Shown in pieces: positions 44,092 through 52,734 of a DNA stretch of 64,000 nucleotides. The translations under genes and the position numbers were made by a program. The stretch is from Actinomycetes bacterium (GTDB lineage Bacteria; Actinomycetota; Actinomycetes; Propionibacteriales; Propionibacteriaceae), in the NCBI GenBank assembly GCA_023392635.1, contig JAEVYS010000120.1, positions 62,001 to 126,000 on the forward strand, written 5' to 3'. Under the pieces are notes generated by a model. It did no database searches. It worked only from the letters and a program-made list of their open reading frames with translations, and was not told the origin of the DNA. The stretch's first letter is position 1. Every line of letters starts with the position of its first letter.

Positions 44092-44286
44092 TCAGCGCTC
44101 GCGGGCAGGCAGTTCGAGGGCTTCCCACGCGGCGAGCCAGATCCGCTTGCACGGCACGCCGCCGGCGAGCGCCTGGCTGACGGTCCGGTGGTCCAGTGCG
44201 GCCAGGACCACCGTGTCGGCCCACATCAGGGAGTAGGCGGGGCCGAGGTGGGTCTCCAGCCGCGCGCGCAGGTCGGCCTCGCGCAC
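44092..44286 (-). CDS. DUF3046 protein
   Basis: A 64-residue actinobacterial protein of unknown function, nearly always next to recA (as in Mycobacterium). Family features: EADLRARLETHLG, WADTVVLAALDHRTV, QALAGGVPCKRIWLA. GTG 44286 follows the clgR stop by 7 nt with GAGGAAC upstream. The SOS box and recA promoter lie just beyond its 3' end. Confidence 0.85.
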   Translation of the reverse strand: MREADLRARLETHLGPAYSLMWADTVVLAALDHRTVSQALAGGVPCKRIWLAAWEALELPARER

Positions 44287-44293
44287 GTGTTCC

Positions 44294-44599
44294 TCAGGCC
44301 GCGGCGATGTGCGGGCTGCGCAGCGGGAACTGCGTGATGCCGGCGTGGCCGTCAATCTTGTCCGACACCTGGCGCAGCACGTTCGACAGCGGAACGTCGA
44401 GCGCCCCGCAGATCGCGTTCAGCAGTTCGGAGGAGGCTTCCTTCTGCCCCCGCTCGATCTCGGAAAGGTAGCCCAGGCTCACCCGGGCCTTCCCTGAGAC
44501 CTCGCGCAACGTCAGGTTCGAGGACGTGCGCAGCTCGCGCAGCGACTCACCGAGCAGTTCCCGCATCAGCAGCGGGCGCTCGCGCACATCCTGGATCAT
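44294..44599 (-). CDS. clgR: XRE-family regulator ClgR
   Basis: A 101-residue activator of clp protease and stress genes in actinomycetes. HTH at about 18-72 (LRELRTSSNLTLREVSGKARVSLGYLSEIERGQ, read in parts: LTLREVSGKA, VSLGYLSEIERG). Short C-terminus ends in AAA-like residues (HIAAA), as in ClgR proteins degraded by ClpP, which is a striking match. Position between cinA/pgsA and recA is the conserved actinobacterial order. ATG 44599 lies 7 nt from TAGAGT. Confidence 0.9.
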   Translation of the reverse strand: MIQDVRERPLLMRELLGESLRELRTSSNLTLREVSGKARVSLGYLSEIERGQKEASSELLNAICGALDVPLSNVLRQVSDKIDGHAGITQFPLRSPHIAAA

Positions 44600-44606
44600 G
44601 GCCTCG

Positions 44607-44612
44607 ACTCTA
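44607..44612 (-). promoter_or_regulatory. -10 element TAGAGT before clgR
   Basis: TANNNT hexamer 7 nt before ATG 44599. Confidence 0.5.
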
Positions 44613-44643
44613 CCTGTCCTGCCCGGGGTTGATCGACGGTGAC

Positions 44644-45165
44644 TCAACGCCACGCGGTCCCCGGTTTGTTCCCCGGCCCCCCGCGCAGGCCGAGCGAGGT
44701 GGCCAGCAGCGCGAGCGCCGCGGCCACCGTGGCCTGCCTGACCGTCCCCCGATCGCCGTCGAACCGGTGGCGGACCGCGACCGGAGGGCCGTCGGGTCCG
44801 GCCAGGCCCACCCAGACCTCACCGGGCTGGTGCCCGTCCTGCGGGTCCGGCCCGGCGACGCCCGTGGCGGCCAGCGCCCAGTCTGCGCCGGTGAGCCCGC
44901 GAACGCCCTGAGCCAGGGCGATGGCCGTGGCCTCCGCCACGGGCCCGAACGTGCGCAGGACATCGGTCGGGACGCCGGCGAGCGAGTGCTTGAGGTCGGT
45001 GGCGTAGGCGACCACCCCGCCGCGGTAGGCGGCCGAGGCGCCGGGGACGGCCGTGATCGTCGCCCCGATCAGCCCGCCGGTGAGTGACTCGGCCGTCGCC
45101 AGGGTCTGGCCACGGGCGGCCAGGGCGGCGACGACGAGGGCGGCGGAGGCCTCAGGAGCGTCCAC
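44644..45165 (-). CDS. cinA: CinA C-terminal domain protein, nicotinamide-nucleotide amidohydrolase
   Basis: A 173-residue stand-alone CinA amidohydrolase domain (PncC type) converting NMN to nicotinate mononucleotide in NAD recycling. Landmarks: TAESLTGGLIGATIT near residue 23, YRGGVVAYATDLK, and ATGVAGPDPQDG. The N-terminal molybdopterin-like domain of long CinA is absent. GTG 45165 overlaps the pgsA end by 14 bp. Last gene of ftsK-rimO-pgsA-cinA. Confidence 0.92.
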   Translation of the reverse strand: MDAPEASAALVVAALAARGQTLATAESLTGGLIGATITAVPGASAAYRGGVVAYATDLKHSLAGVPTDVLRTFGPVAEATAIALAQGVRGLTGADWALAATGVAGPDPQDGHQPGEVWVGLAGPDGPPVAVRHRFDGDRGTVRQATVAAALALLATSLGLRGGPGNKPGTAWR

Positions 45166-45769
45166 TCTTCGCCCTGATCGCCTCTGCCCGCAGGCGGAGG
45201 GCGTCGCGCACGTACATCAGGCCGGTCACCGCGGTGAGGACGAACGCCGCACCCATCACCAGCCACGCCAGCCAGCCCCAGAAGGGCGCGAACTGCACGG
45301 TCAACTGGATCGGGTAGGGCAGGAACATGAGCAGGGCGATCGCCTGGAGCAGGGTCTTGATCTTGCCGCCGGCAGCGGCTGCCATCACCTCGTACTTGAG
45401 CATGGCCACCCGCATCCAGGTGATGCCCCACTCCCGGAGCAGGATGACGATCGTGACCCACCACCACAGCTCCCCGAGGATGCTGAGCGAGATGAACGCG
45501 GCACCGGTGAGGGCCTTGTCGGCGATCGGGTCCCAGATCTTGCCGAAGTCGCTGACCAGGTTGTAGCGGCGCGCGAGCTTGCCGTCGAAGAGGTCGGTGA
45601 GGATCGCGACGCCGAAGGCGAGCGTGGCGCCCAGCCGCCAGCTGATGTCGGTCGGGTGCAGGAACAGCAGCACGACGAACACCGGAACGAGCACCAGCCT
45701 CAGCACCGTGAGTGCGTTGGGAAGCCACGGGGGGATGCCCACTCTCGCGTGCTCGACGTGCTGCGTCAT
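45152..45769 (-). CDS. pgsA: CDP-diacylglycerol--glycerol-3-phosphate 3-phosphatidyltransferase
   Basis: A 205-residue membrane enzyme making phosphatidylglycerol phosphate. The CDP-alcohol phosphotransferase motif D-G-x2-A-R-x8-G-x3-D-x3-D is seen as FDGKLARRYNLVSDFG plus KIWDPIADK near residue 60. Five to six membrane helices. ATG 45769 overlaps the rimO stop (ATGA). An extended N-terminus (MTQHVEHARVG) is hydrophilic. Confidence 0.93.
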   Translation of the reverse strand: MTQHVEHARVGIPPWLPNALTVLRLVLVPVFVVLLFLHPTDISWRLGATLAFGVAILTDLFDGKLARRYNLVSDFGKIWDPIADKALTGAAFISLSILGELWWWVTIVILLREWGITWMRVAMLKYEVMAAAAGGKIKTLLQAIALLMFLPYPIQLTVQFAPFWGWLAWLVMGAAFVLTAVTGLMYVRDALRLRAEAIRAKSGRS

Positions 45770-47160
45770 CGACCCTCCACCTCCACGACCAGATCCACCC
45801 CGTCGCTGGCGAGGACCCTACCCCGGACGAGTGCGCCGGGGACCACGTGACCACCCTCCACCCTAGTGCCCCCGTCGGTCTCGGGACCCTGGTGGACGGC
45901 CCGCCCCCACGGCTCGCCGTCGTCGCCGAACGACTCCAGCAGGACCTGGACGCGCTCCCCGATGCGGTCAGCCGCCCGCTGCGCGGACACCTCGTCGACC
46001 AGCCCGGCGAGCAGGTCCACACGTTCGTCGATCAGTTCCGGCTCCACCTTGTCGGGGAGGGTGGCCCCCTCGGTGCCCTCCTCGTCGGAGTAGCCGAAGA
46101 CCCCGACCGCATCCAGCCGGGCCTCGGAGAGGAAGCCCGCGAGCACCTGCACGTCCGCCTCGGTCTCGCCGGGGAAGCCGGTGATCACATTGCTGCGGAT
46201 GCCGGCGTCGGGCCGTGCGGCACGGATGCGGCCGATCAGGTCGAGGAACGCGTCGGCGTCACCGAAACGACGCATGCGCCGCAGCACCGGCCCCGACGCG
46301 TGCTGGAACGGCAGGTCGAAGTACGGCAGCACCCGGTCGAGCCCGAGCATCGCGTCCAGCAGGGCGGGCCTCACTTCGGCGGGCTGGAGGTAGGACACGC
46401 GGATCCAGTCGAGGCCGTCCACGCCGTCCAGCTCCCGCAGCAGGTGGTCCAGCCCCACTCCCAGGTCCTTGCCGTACGCGCTGGAGTTCTCGCTGACCAG
46501 CACCACCTCCCGCACGCCCTGGGTCACGAGCCAGCGGGCCTCGTCCAGCACCTCGGGGATCGGCCGGGACAGGTAGGAGCCGCGGAACGCCGGGATCGCG
46601 CAGAAGGCGCAGCGGCGGTCACAGCCGGAGGCGATCTTCAGCGGCGCGGTCGGGCCCTTCGCGAGCCGGTGGCGCGGAATCCAGCCGTGCCCGGGGATGG
46701 TGACGTCGGCCGACCGCGCCGGGCGCGACACGGGGCTCACCGGCAACAGCGTGCGGCGGTCCCGCGGGGTGTGCGCCTCGGCGTGGCCGCCGGCGAGGAT
46801 CCACTCCAGGCGTCCGGCGATGTCGGGGTAGTCGTCGAAGCCGAGCACCGCGTCGGCCTCGGGCAGCGACTCGGCCAGCTCGCGTCCGTACCGCTCGGCC
46901 ATGCAGCCCACCGCCACGACCGCCCTGGTGGTCCCGTTGCCCTTGCGGTCGGCGGCATCCAGGAGGGTGTCGATCGAGTCCTTCTTGGCCGCATCGATGA
47001 AGCCGCAGGTGTTGACCACGATCGCGGCGGCCTCGTCCGGGTCCTCGACCAGGCTGAAGCCGCCCGCGGCCAGCCGTCCGGCGAGTTCCTCGGAGTCGAC
47101 CTCGTTGCGCGCGCAGCCGAGGCTGATCAGGTGCACCGGCGTGGGACTCACCCGCGCCAC
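45766..47160 (-). CDS. rimO: Ribosomal protein S12 methylthiotransferase RimO
   Basis: A 464-residue radical-SAM methylthiotransferase modifying Asp of ribosomal protein S12. MTTase cysteines are in SLGCARNEVDSE, NTCGFIDAAK and VGCMAERY; the radical-SAM motif CDRRCAFC lies near residue 180; a C-terminal TRAM domain follows. The Asp-specific subfamily is supported by SLGCARNEVDSE and by the separate MiaB in the window. GTG 47160 has GGTGAGG upstream and follows ftsK by 6 nt. Confidence 0.95.
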   Translation of the reverse strand: MARVSPTPVHLISLGCARNEVDSEELAGRLAAGGFSLVEDPDEAAAIVVNTCGFIDAAKKDSIDTLLDAADRKGNGTTRAVVAVGCMAERYGRELAESLPEADAVLGFDDYPDIAGRLEWILAGGHAEAHTPRDRRTLLPVSPVSRPARSADVTIPGHGWIPRHRLAKGPTAPLKIASGCDRRCAFCAIPAFRGSYLSRPIPEVLDEARWLVTQGVREVVLVSENSSAYGKDLGVGLDHLLRELDGVDGLDWIRVSYLQPAEVRPALLDAMLGLDRVLPYFDLPFQHASGPVLRRMRRFGDADAFLDLIGRIRAARPDAGIRSNVITGFPGETEADVQVLAGFLSEARLDAVGVFGYSDEEGTEGATLPDKVEPELIDERVDLLAGLVDEVSAQRAADRIGERVQVLLESFGDDGEPWGRAVHQGPETDGGTRVEGGHVVPGALVRGRVLASDGVDLVVEVEGR

Positions 47161-47166
47161 GCTACC

Positions 47167-49584
47167 TCACCCGGCGCGCAGCGCCGCGAGCACCTCATCC
47201 AGGTCGTCCGGCTTGACGAGCACCTCGCGGGGCTTCGAGCCCTCCGACGGTCCCACCACTCCCCTCGTCTCGAGGATGTCCATGAGTCGACCGGCCTTGG
47301 CGAAGCCGACCCGGAGCTTGCGCTGCAGCATAGACGTCGACCCGAGCTGCAGGTTCACCACGAGCTGGGCGGCCTCGAGGACCAGTTCGAGGTCGTCGCC
47401 GATGTCCTCGGCGACCGCGCGGCCGGAGTCGGCCGGAGCGGCGACGTCCTCGCGGTACTGCGGGCCGAGCTGCTCCGAGACCTGCTTGACCACGGCCCGG
47501 ATCTCGGCCTCGGTCACCCAGGCGCCCTGGACGCGCAACGGCTTGCTCTGGCCCATCGGCAGGAACAGCCCGTCCCCCTGCCCGACCAGCTTCTCCGCGC
47601 CAGGAGTGTCCAGGATGACGCGGGAGTCGGTCATCGAGCTGGTCGCGAACGCCAGCCGTGAGGGCACATTGGCCTTGATCAGGCCGGTCACCACGTCGGT
47701 GGACGGACGCTGCGTGGCGAGGACGAGGTGGATGCCGGCGGCACGGGCGAGCTGCGTGATGCGCACGATCGAGTCCTCGACGTCGCGCGGGGCGACCATC
47801 ATGAGGTCGGCGAGCTCGTCGACGATCACCAGCAGGTACGGGTACGGCGCGAGGACCCGCTCCGAACCCGGCGGCAGCTTGACCTGGTTGCCGCGGACGG
47901 CCTTGTTGAAGTCGTCCACGTGGCGGAACCCGAACGCGGCCAGGTCGTCGTAGCGGGCGTCCATCTCGCGCACCACCCACTGCAGCGCCTCAGCGGCCTT
48001 CTTGGGGTTGGTGATGATCGGCGTGACCAGGTGCGGGATGCCCTCGTAGTGCGTCAGCTCCACCCGCTTGGGGTCGACCAGCATCATGCGCACCTCGTCC
48101 GGCGTGGCGCGCATCAGGATCGAGGTGATCATCGAGTTCACGAAGCTCGACTTGCCCGAACCGGTCGCGCCGGCCACCAGCAGGTGCGGCATCTTGGCCA
48201 TGTTGGCCACCACGTAGCCGCCCTCGACGTCCTTGCCCAGGCCGACGGTCATCGGATGGTGGTCGTTGCGCGCGCGGGTCGAGCGCAGCACGTCACCGAG
48301 GGACACGATCTCCTTGTCGGCGTTCGGGATCTCGATGCCGATCGCCGACTTCCCGGGGATCGGGGACAGGATCCGCACGTCGGCGGACGCGACGGCGTAG
48401 GCGATGTTCTTGCCCAGAGCGGTGACCTTCTCGACCTTCACGGCGTTGCCGAGCTCGACCTCGTACCGGGTGACGGTCGGGCCGCGGGTGTAGCCGGTGA
48501 CGGTCGCGTCGATCTCGAACTGGCGCAGGACCTCGGTGAGGCTCTGCACGACGGAGTCGTTCGCCTGGCTCCGTGCCTTCGGGACGGTGCCCGGCTTCAG
48601 GATCGCGGGATCGGGCAGGGTGTAGACCAGGTCGCCGGAGATCGGGGGCTGCTCGGCGCGCAGCGGACCGGCCGAGATCACCGGGGCCTCCAGCGGCGGG
48701 ACCGGCTTCGCGCCCGGCCTGGCCGGAGGCACGGCGACCGCCACGGTCAGCTCCTCGTCGGGGTCTGGTTCGTCCTCGGGCTCGTCGACCAGCGGCGTGT
48801 CGTAGGCGCGGTGCTGAGCGCCGTACTCGATCTCGGGCCCCGGGGGGCGGCGGAACCGCTCCCGCAGGGCCGCGAGCCGCGCACCGAGCTCGCTGGCGGG
48901 AATGCCGGCGATCACCAGGACGCCGAACACGGCCAGGATCACCAGCACGGGGACCGCCAGCCAGACAGTGAGGAACTGGACGCCGGCCGAACCGGACAGG
49001 AAGCCGAGGAAGCCGCCGGCGTCGCGGACGAGCGCCTGCTGGGCGCCCCTCGGGTTGCCCTTGGAGATGTGGATCAGGCCGAGGACGCCGAACAGCGCGG
49101 ACGCCCAGCCGACGAACTGCCGTCCGGCGGGACCGTGTCGCTCGGGGTGACGCAGCGTGCGCCAGGCCATGCCGAAGCACAGCACCGGGACGGCGTAGGA
49201 GAACGAGCCGAAGATCGTCGCGACGACGAGCTGCACGCCGTTGCCGGCCGAGCCGGGCAGGCCGATCCAGAACTCGCCGGCGATCAGCAGGCCGATCAGG
49301 ATCAGGGCGAGGCCGCTGCCGTCATGGCGACGCTCGGGCGCGAGGTCGCGGACGGTCGGAGGGACCGCGCGGGCGGCCGAGCCGACCATCGTTGCCAGCG
49401 CACGCCAGGTCACGGCGATGCCGCGGCCGATCCCGGACATCATGCGCGCGACGCCGGACTGCTGCGGCTTGCGGCGCGCGGAACTGCGGGCTGCGGGTTT
49501 CTTGCTTCCAGTGCTCCGGGAGACGCCAGGGCGCGAGGTCGCGCTGCTGCGGCTCCGCGAAGGGGAAGACGCGCGGGTCGCCAT
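47167..49584 (-). CDS. ftsK: DNA translocase FtsK
   Basis: An 805-residue septal DNA pump. A basic N-terminus (about 1-60) precedes four membrane helices (about 85-245), an acidic/Pro linker, and the motor: alpha domain, Walker A GATGSGKSSF near 471, Walker B LLVIVDELADLMM, and a C-terminal gamma winged helix (about 735-800, KLRVGFAKAGRLMDILE) that reads KOPS sequences. ATG 49584 was chosen because TACCCT lies 7 nt before it and upstream residues are unlike the family. First gene of the ftsK-rimO-pgsA-cinA operon, the standard actinobacterial arrangement. Confidence 0.95.
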   Translation of the reverse strand: MATRASSPSRSRSSATSRPGVSRSTGSKKPAARSSARRKPQQSGVARMMSGIGRGIAVTWRALATMVGSAARAVPPTVRDLAPERRHDGSGLALILIGLLIAGEFWIGLPGSAGNGVQLVVATIFGSFSYAVPVLCFGMAWRTLRHPERHGPAGRQFVGWASALFGVLGLIHISKGNPRGAQQALVRDAGGFLGFLSGSAGVQFLTVWLAVPVLVILAVFGVLVIAGIPASELGARLAALRERFRRPPGPEIEYGAQHRAYDTPLVDEPEDEPDPDEELTVAVAVPPARPGAKPVPPLEAPVISAGPLRAEQPPISGDLVYTLPDPAILKPGTVPKARSQANDSVVQSLTEVLRQFEIDATVTGYTRGPTVTRYEVELGNAVKVEKVTALGKNIAYAVASADVRILSPIPGKSAIGIEIPNADKEIVSLGDVLRSTRARNDHHPMTVGLGKDVEGGYVVANMAKMPHLLVAGATGSGKSSFVNSMITSILMRATPDEVRMMLVDPKRVELTHYEGIPHLVTPIITNPKKAAEALQWVVREMDARYDDLAAFGFRHVDDFNKAVRGNQVKLPPGSERVLAPYPYLLVIVDELADLMMVAPRDVEDSIVRITQLARAAGIHLVLATQRPSTDVVTGLIKANVPSRLAFATSSMTDSRVILDTPGAEKLVGQGDGLFLPMGQSKPLRVQGAWVTEAEIRAVVKQVSEQLGPQYREDVAAPADSGRAVAEDIGDDLELVLEAAQLVVNLQLGSTSMLQRKLRVGFAKAGRLMDILETRGVVGPSEGSKPREVLVKPDDLDEVLAALRAG

Positions 49585-49591
49585 GGAACGA

Positions 49592-49597
49592 AGGGTA
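49592..49597 (-). promoter_or_regulatory. -10 element TACCCT, leaderless start of ftsK operon
   Basis: TANNNT hexamer 7 nt before ATG 49584; no Shine-Dalgarno. Confidence 0.5.
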
Positions 49598-49640
49598 GGC
49601 GATCGCCCCGACAAACCCGGCTCCCCACGCCGGTCCCCCG

Positions 49641-49694
49641 ACAAGCTGTGCGTTGTCCGTCGACGTCGACCGGCACCTCACGGCTTCGCGGGGG
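49641..49694. repeat. Palindromic intergenic repeat element, copy B
   Basis: Shares ACAAGCTGTG, GTTG, CCGT, CTCAC and GCTT blocks in the same order and spacing as copy A (28341-28393), roughly three-quarters of positions by hand alignment. Outer arms AAGCTGTG (49643-49650) and CACGGCTT (49679-49686) still pair with one T-G. Lies between the thiL stop and the ftsK promoter. Confidence 0.7.
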
Positions 49695-49700
49695 ACGGGG

Positions 49701-50642
49701 TCAGGAGAAGTGCTGCCAGCCGCCGGGCGGTCCGTCCCACGCGGCGCCGTCGACGAGAACGGACGGCTCACCGGGCAGGACCCGACCGATCACGCGCCAG
49801 CCGTCCGGCACCCGGGCGGGCTCGAACGCTCCGACGAGGGCGTGGTCGTCCCCGCCGGTGAGCTGGAAGACCAGCGGGTCGCCGCCACCGATCGCGGCCG
49901 CCACGGCCTTCTGCGGCTCGGCCACCTCGAAGCAGGAGGTGTCCACGTCGAGCCGTACACCGGACGCCCGCGCCACGTGTCCCAGGTCGGCGAGCAGGCC
50001 GTCGGAGATGTCGATGAGGGCGCTCGCTCCCGCCTCGGCCGCCACCCGGCCCTGCCCGTAGGGGACCTCCGGCACCCGGTGCGCCAGCACGACCGCCCGG
50101 GGCGAGCGGAACCCGCGCGCGAGCACCGCGACGCCCGCCGCCGCCCAGCCCAGCCGTCCGGTCATCGCCAGCACCTGCCCGGGCCGGGCACCCGCCCGGG
50201 TCAACGGGGGGAACCCGCTGAGGTCGGCCAGAACGGTGGCGGTGACCACGATCTGTGCCGCCGACGTGGTGTCACCCCCGACGAGGTGGACGCCGGCGGC
50301 CCCGCACTCCTCGCGCACGCCGGCGGCGAACTCGTCGGCCCACTCCACGGGCGTGGAGGCGGGGGCGGCAAGGCTCATGACCAGCCCTACCGGGACTGCA
50401 CCCATCGCCTCCGCGTCGGCGACACAGGAGGCCACGGCCTTGCGTCCCACGTCGTTGCCGCTCGACCAGGTGCGCCGGAAGTGCACGTCCTCGACCATCG
50501 TGTCGGTCGACACCGCCAGGTCGCCGGCCAGGCGCAGCACCGCGCAGTCGTCGCCGATCCCGAGCACCACCGGGCTCCCCGCGCCGAGCCCGGAGGTGAG
50601 CCGGCCGATCAGTGCGAACTCGCCGACCTCACCGATCGTCAC
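49701..50642 (-). CDS. thiL: Thiamine-monophosphate kinase
   Basis: A 313-residue ATP-dependent kinase making thiamine diphosphate. Conserved: GDDCAVLR near residue 30 and STDTMVEDVHFRR (metal and substrate site), GGDTTSA, and ISDGLLADLGHVA. GTG 50642 overlaps the ddl stop (GTGA), giving a coupled ddl-thiL unit; the pairing is common in actinomycetes. No other thiamine gene or TPP riboswitch is in view. Confidence 0.95.
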   Translation of the reverse strand: MTIGEVGEFALIGRLTSGLGAGSPVVLGIGDDCAVLRLAGDLAVSTDTMVEDVHFRRTWSSGNDVGRKAVASCVADAEAMGAVPVGLVMSLAAPASTPVEWADEFAAGVREECGAAGVHLVGGDTTSAAQIVVTATVLADLSGFPPLTRAGARPGQVLAMTGRLGWAAAGVAVLARGFRSPRAVVLAHRVPEVPYGQGRVAAEAGASALIDISDGLLADLGHVARASGVRLDVDTSCFEVAEPQKAVAAAIGGGDPLVFQLTGGDDHALVGAFEPARVPDGWRVIGRVLPGEPSVLVDGAAWDGPPGGWQHFS

Positions 50643-51763
50643 CGCAGGCCCATCGGACGAGTCAGGGCGAGGTCGACGAGGGTCGCGATCACCTCCGGGT
50701 AGTCGAGCCCGCTGGCAGCCCACAGCATCGGGAACATCGAGGTGCGGGTGAAGCCCGGCATGGTGTTGAGCTCGTTGACCCAGGGCACACCGTCGGCGTC
50801 GACGAAGAGGTCGACCCGGGCCAGCCCCTCCACGGCCATGGCGGAGAACGTCCGCCCGGCCAGCTCCTGGCATGCGGAGAGGAGTTCCGGCGACACCCTG
50901 GCCGGCACGTCCAGGGTGACCTGCTCCTCCGGCAGGTACTTGGCGTCGAAGTCGTAGAACGCATCAGCGGTGTGCATCGTGATCTCGCCGGGCAGCGAGA
51001 CCCGCGGCGGGCCGTCGAGGTCCTCGATCACGGCGAGCTCGATCTCCCGGGCAGCGACGAAGCCCTGCTCGACGACCACCTTCGGGTCGTAGCGTCGCGC
51101 CTCCAGGACCGCCGCCTCCAGGCGGGACGGCTCGTCGACCTTCACGATCCCGATGCTGGAGCCGCCCCGGGCCGGCTTGACGAAGACCGGGAAGGTGAGG
51201 GAGGCCCGGACCCGCTCCAGGCAGCGCTGCCGGTCGGCGCGCCACTCCGAAGGGGTGATGGCCACCCAGGGCCCCACCGGCAGGCCGGCGGCGGCCATCG
51301 CCCGCTTCATCAGGTCCTTGTCCATGCCGATCGCGCTCGCCGCCACGCCGGCCCCGACGTAGCGGACGCCCAGCATCTCGAACATGCCCTGCACCGTGCC
51401 GTCCTCGCCCCACGGCCCGTGCAGCAGCGCGAATGCGACGTCGATGCCGGTGACGTCGCACAACCGGTCGCCGACGCGGGTGGCCACCTCCGGGCCGGTC
51501 GGGCCGGCCAGCAGGACGGCCTGCTCACGGTCGGACGCGACGTGCGGCAGCGTCCTGCCGTCGGCGACCTCGTAGGCGGTCAGCTCGTCGAAGCCGATGC
51601 GCACCCAGCCCCCGTCGGTGGTGATGCCGATGCCGATCACCTCGAACCGCTCCGGGTCCATCGCGCGCGCCACGCCACCGGCGGTGAGGCAGCTGATCTC
51701 GTGCTCCGAACTCACCCCGCCGAAGAGCAGTGCTACTCGGGTGCGGGCGGGGTGGTTGGGCAT
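50639..51763 (-). CDS. ddl: D-alanine--D-alanine ligase
   Basis: A 374-residue ATP-grasp ligase making D-Ala-D-Ala for peptidoglycan. N-terminal LFGGVSSEHEIS, HGPWGEDGTVQG, VKPARGGSSIGI, and the C-terminal metal site VNELNTMPGFT are intact. The longer subfamily (about 360-375) with a DFDAKYL omega-loop predicts D-Ala rather than D-lactate specificity (YDFDAKY). ATG 51763 has TGGAGG 5-6 nt upstream; TAGGGT at about 51792-51797 could be its -10. Confidence 0.96.
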   Translation of the reverse strand: MPNHPARTRVALLFGGVSSEHEISCLTAGGVARAMDPERFEVIGIGITTDGGWVRIGFDELTAYEVADGRTLPHVASDREQAVLLAGPTGPEVATRVGDRLCDVTGIDVAFALLHGPWGEDGTVQGMFEMLGVRYVGAGVAASAIGMDKDLMKRAMAAAGLPVGPWVAITPSEWRADRQRCLERVRASLTFPVFVKPARGGSSIGIVKVDEPSRLEAAVLEARRYDPKVVVEQGFVAAREIELAVIEDLDGPPRVSLPGEITMHTADAFYDFDAKYLPEEQVTLDVPARVSPELLSACQELAGRTFSAMAVEGLARVDLFVDADGVPWVNELNTMPGFTRTSMFPMLWAASGLDYPEVIATLVDLALTRPMGLR

Positions 51764-51874
51764 CGAACCTCCAGGTGGCGAATCGCCGACCACCCTAGAC
51801 GACAAGCGCCGCGGGCGCGGCAGCGCCCGCGAAGCGCGGAGTCTTGACGAGTGGTGAGGGACGAACCACGAGGA

Positions 51875-52648
51875 TCATCGGGCGGGCGGCGGCGGCACCC
51901 GCCGCCCGACGCGCACGTCGAAGCGGCCGGCAGGGGGTTCGAGACCCCGGATGCCCGCGACCAGGGTTGTGATCGCGTCCATGATGCGCGTGGTCGCCTC
52001 GTGCACGGCGGCGGTGTCGGTGCGCCCGACGAGGTCGGAGAGGTCCACCGGGTCACCGAGCCGGAACACCATCGTCTTGCGCGGGAACAACCGCGGCCAG
52101 GTCAGCTTCCTCCCCGGCATCACGTCCTGCGCACCCCACTGGCCGAGTGGGACCACCGGGCAGCCGGTCTCCAGGGCCAGGAGTGCCGCGCCGGGACGGG
52201 CGGTCATCGGCCAGAGGTCGGGATCGGCGGTGCGGGTGCCCTCGGGATAGATCAGCACGCACTCGCCCGCCTCGATCGCCTCCCTGGCGTGGACGAGGGA
52301 GTCGCGGGCGCGTTCGGTGTTGCGCTCGACCGGGATCTGACCGCAGGCGCGGGCCAGCCGGCCCAGCACGGGCACCCTCCAGATCTCGCTCTTGCCGAGG
52401 GCGCGGGGCCAGCGTCCGTTCCACACCAGGAAATGGGCCAGCACAGGCGGGTCGAAGTTCGAGATGTGGTTGGCGACCACGAGGACGCCGCCGGTCTTCG
52501 GCAGGGAGTCCGCCGGGCCCCAGTCCTGGTCGGTCAGGTGGCGGAGCAGCCACCCACCCACACGGACCAGCCGCCGGTAGGCGGGCTGGACCGGGGACGG
52601 GTTGGCCACCCGCAGGGGGAGCCGAGCTCTGCCGGACGTCGAGGTCAC
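51875..52648 (-). CDS. 1-acyl-sn-glycerol-3-phosphate acyltransferase (PlsC family)
   Basis: A 257-residue membrane-associated acyltransferase. The catalytic NHISNFDP (H-x4-D) near residue 65 and the glycerophosphate-binding YPEGTRTADP near 140 define the family; it acylates lysophosphatidic acid or a related acceptor. GTG 52648 is the best start: it gives a normal N-terminus and lies 6 nt from GATGAT; upstream in-frame sequence is antisense. The C-terminus is Arg/Pro-rich. Another acyl acceptor (such as a glycolipid) cannot be excluded. Confidence 0.88.
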   Translation of the reverse strand: MTSTSGRARLPLRVANPSPVQPAYRRLVRVGGWLLRHLTDQDWGPADSLPKTGGVLVVANHISNFDPPVLAHFLVWNGRWPRALGKSEIWRVPVLGRLARACGQIPVERNTERARDSLVHAREAIEAGECVLIYPEGTRTADPDLWPMTARPGAALLALETGCPVVPLGQWGAQDVMPGRKLTWPRLFPRKTMVFRLGDPVDLSDLVGRTDTAAVHEATTRIMDAITTLVAGIRGLEPPAGRFDVRVGRRVPPPPAR

Positions 52649-52734
52649 GTCCGGATCATCCCACGCGACGGGGAGCGACCCGCGGACTTCCCCCCCGGCG
52701 TCCTCTGGCCCGGCCTCGCGCCGCCGGCCTGTCG

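Noticed and set aside
44059..44337. ORF starting inside the recA SOS box on the + strand
   Set aside because: Tempting as an SOS gene, but it is antisense to DUF3046 and clgR, lacks a Shine-Dalgarno, and its translation resembles no family.
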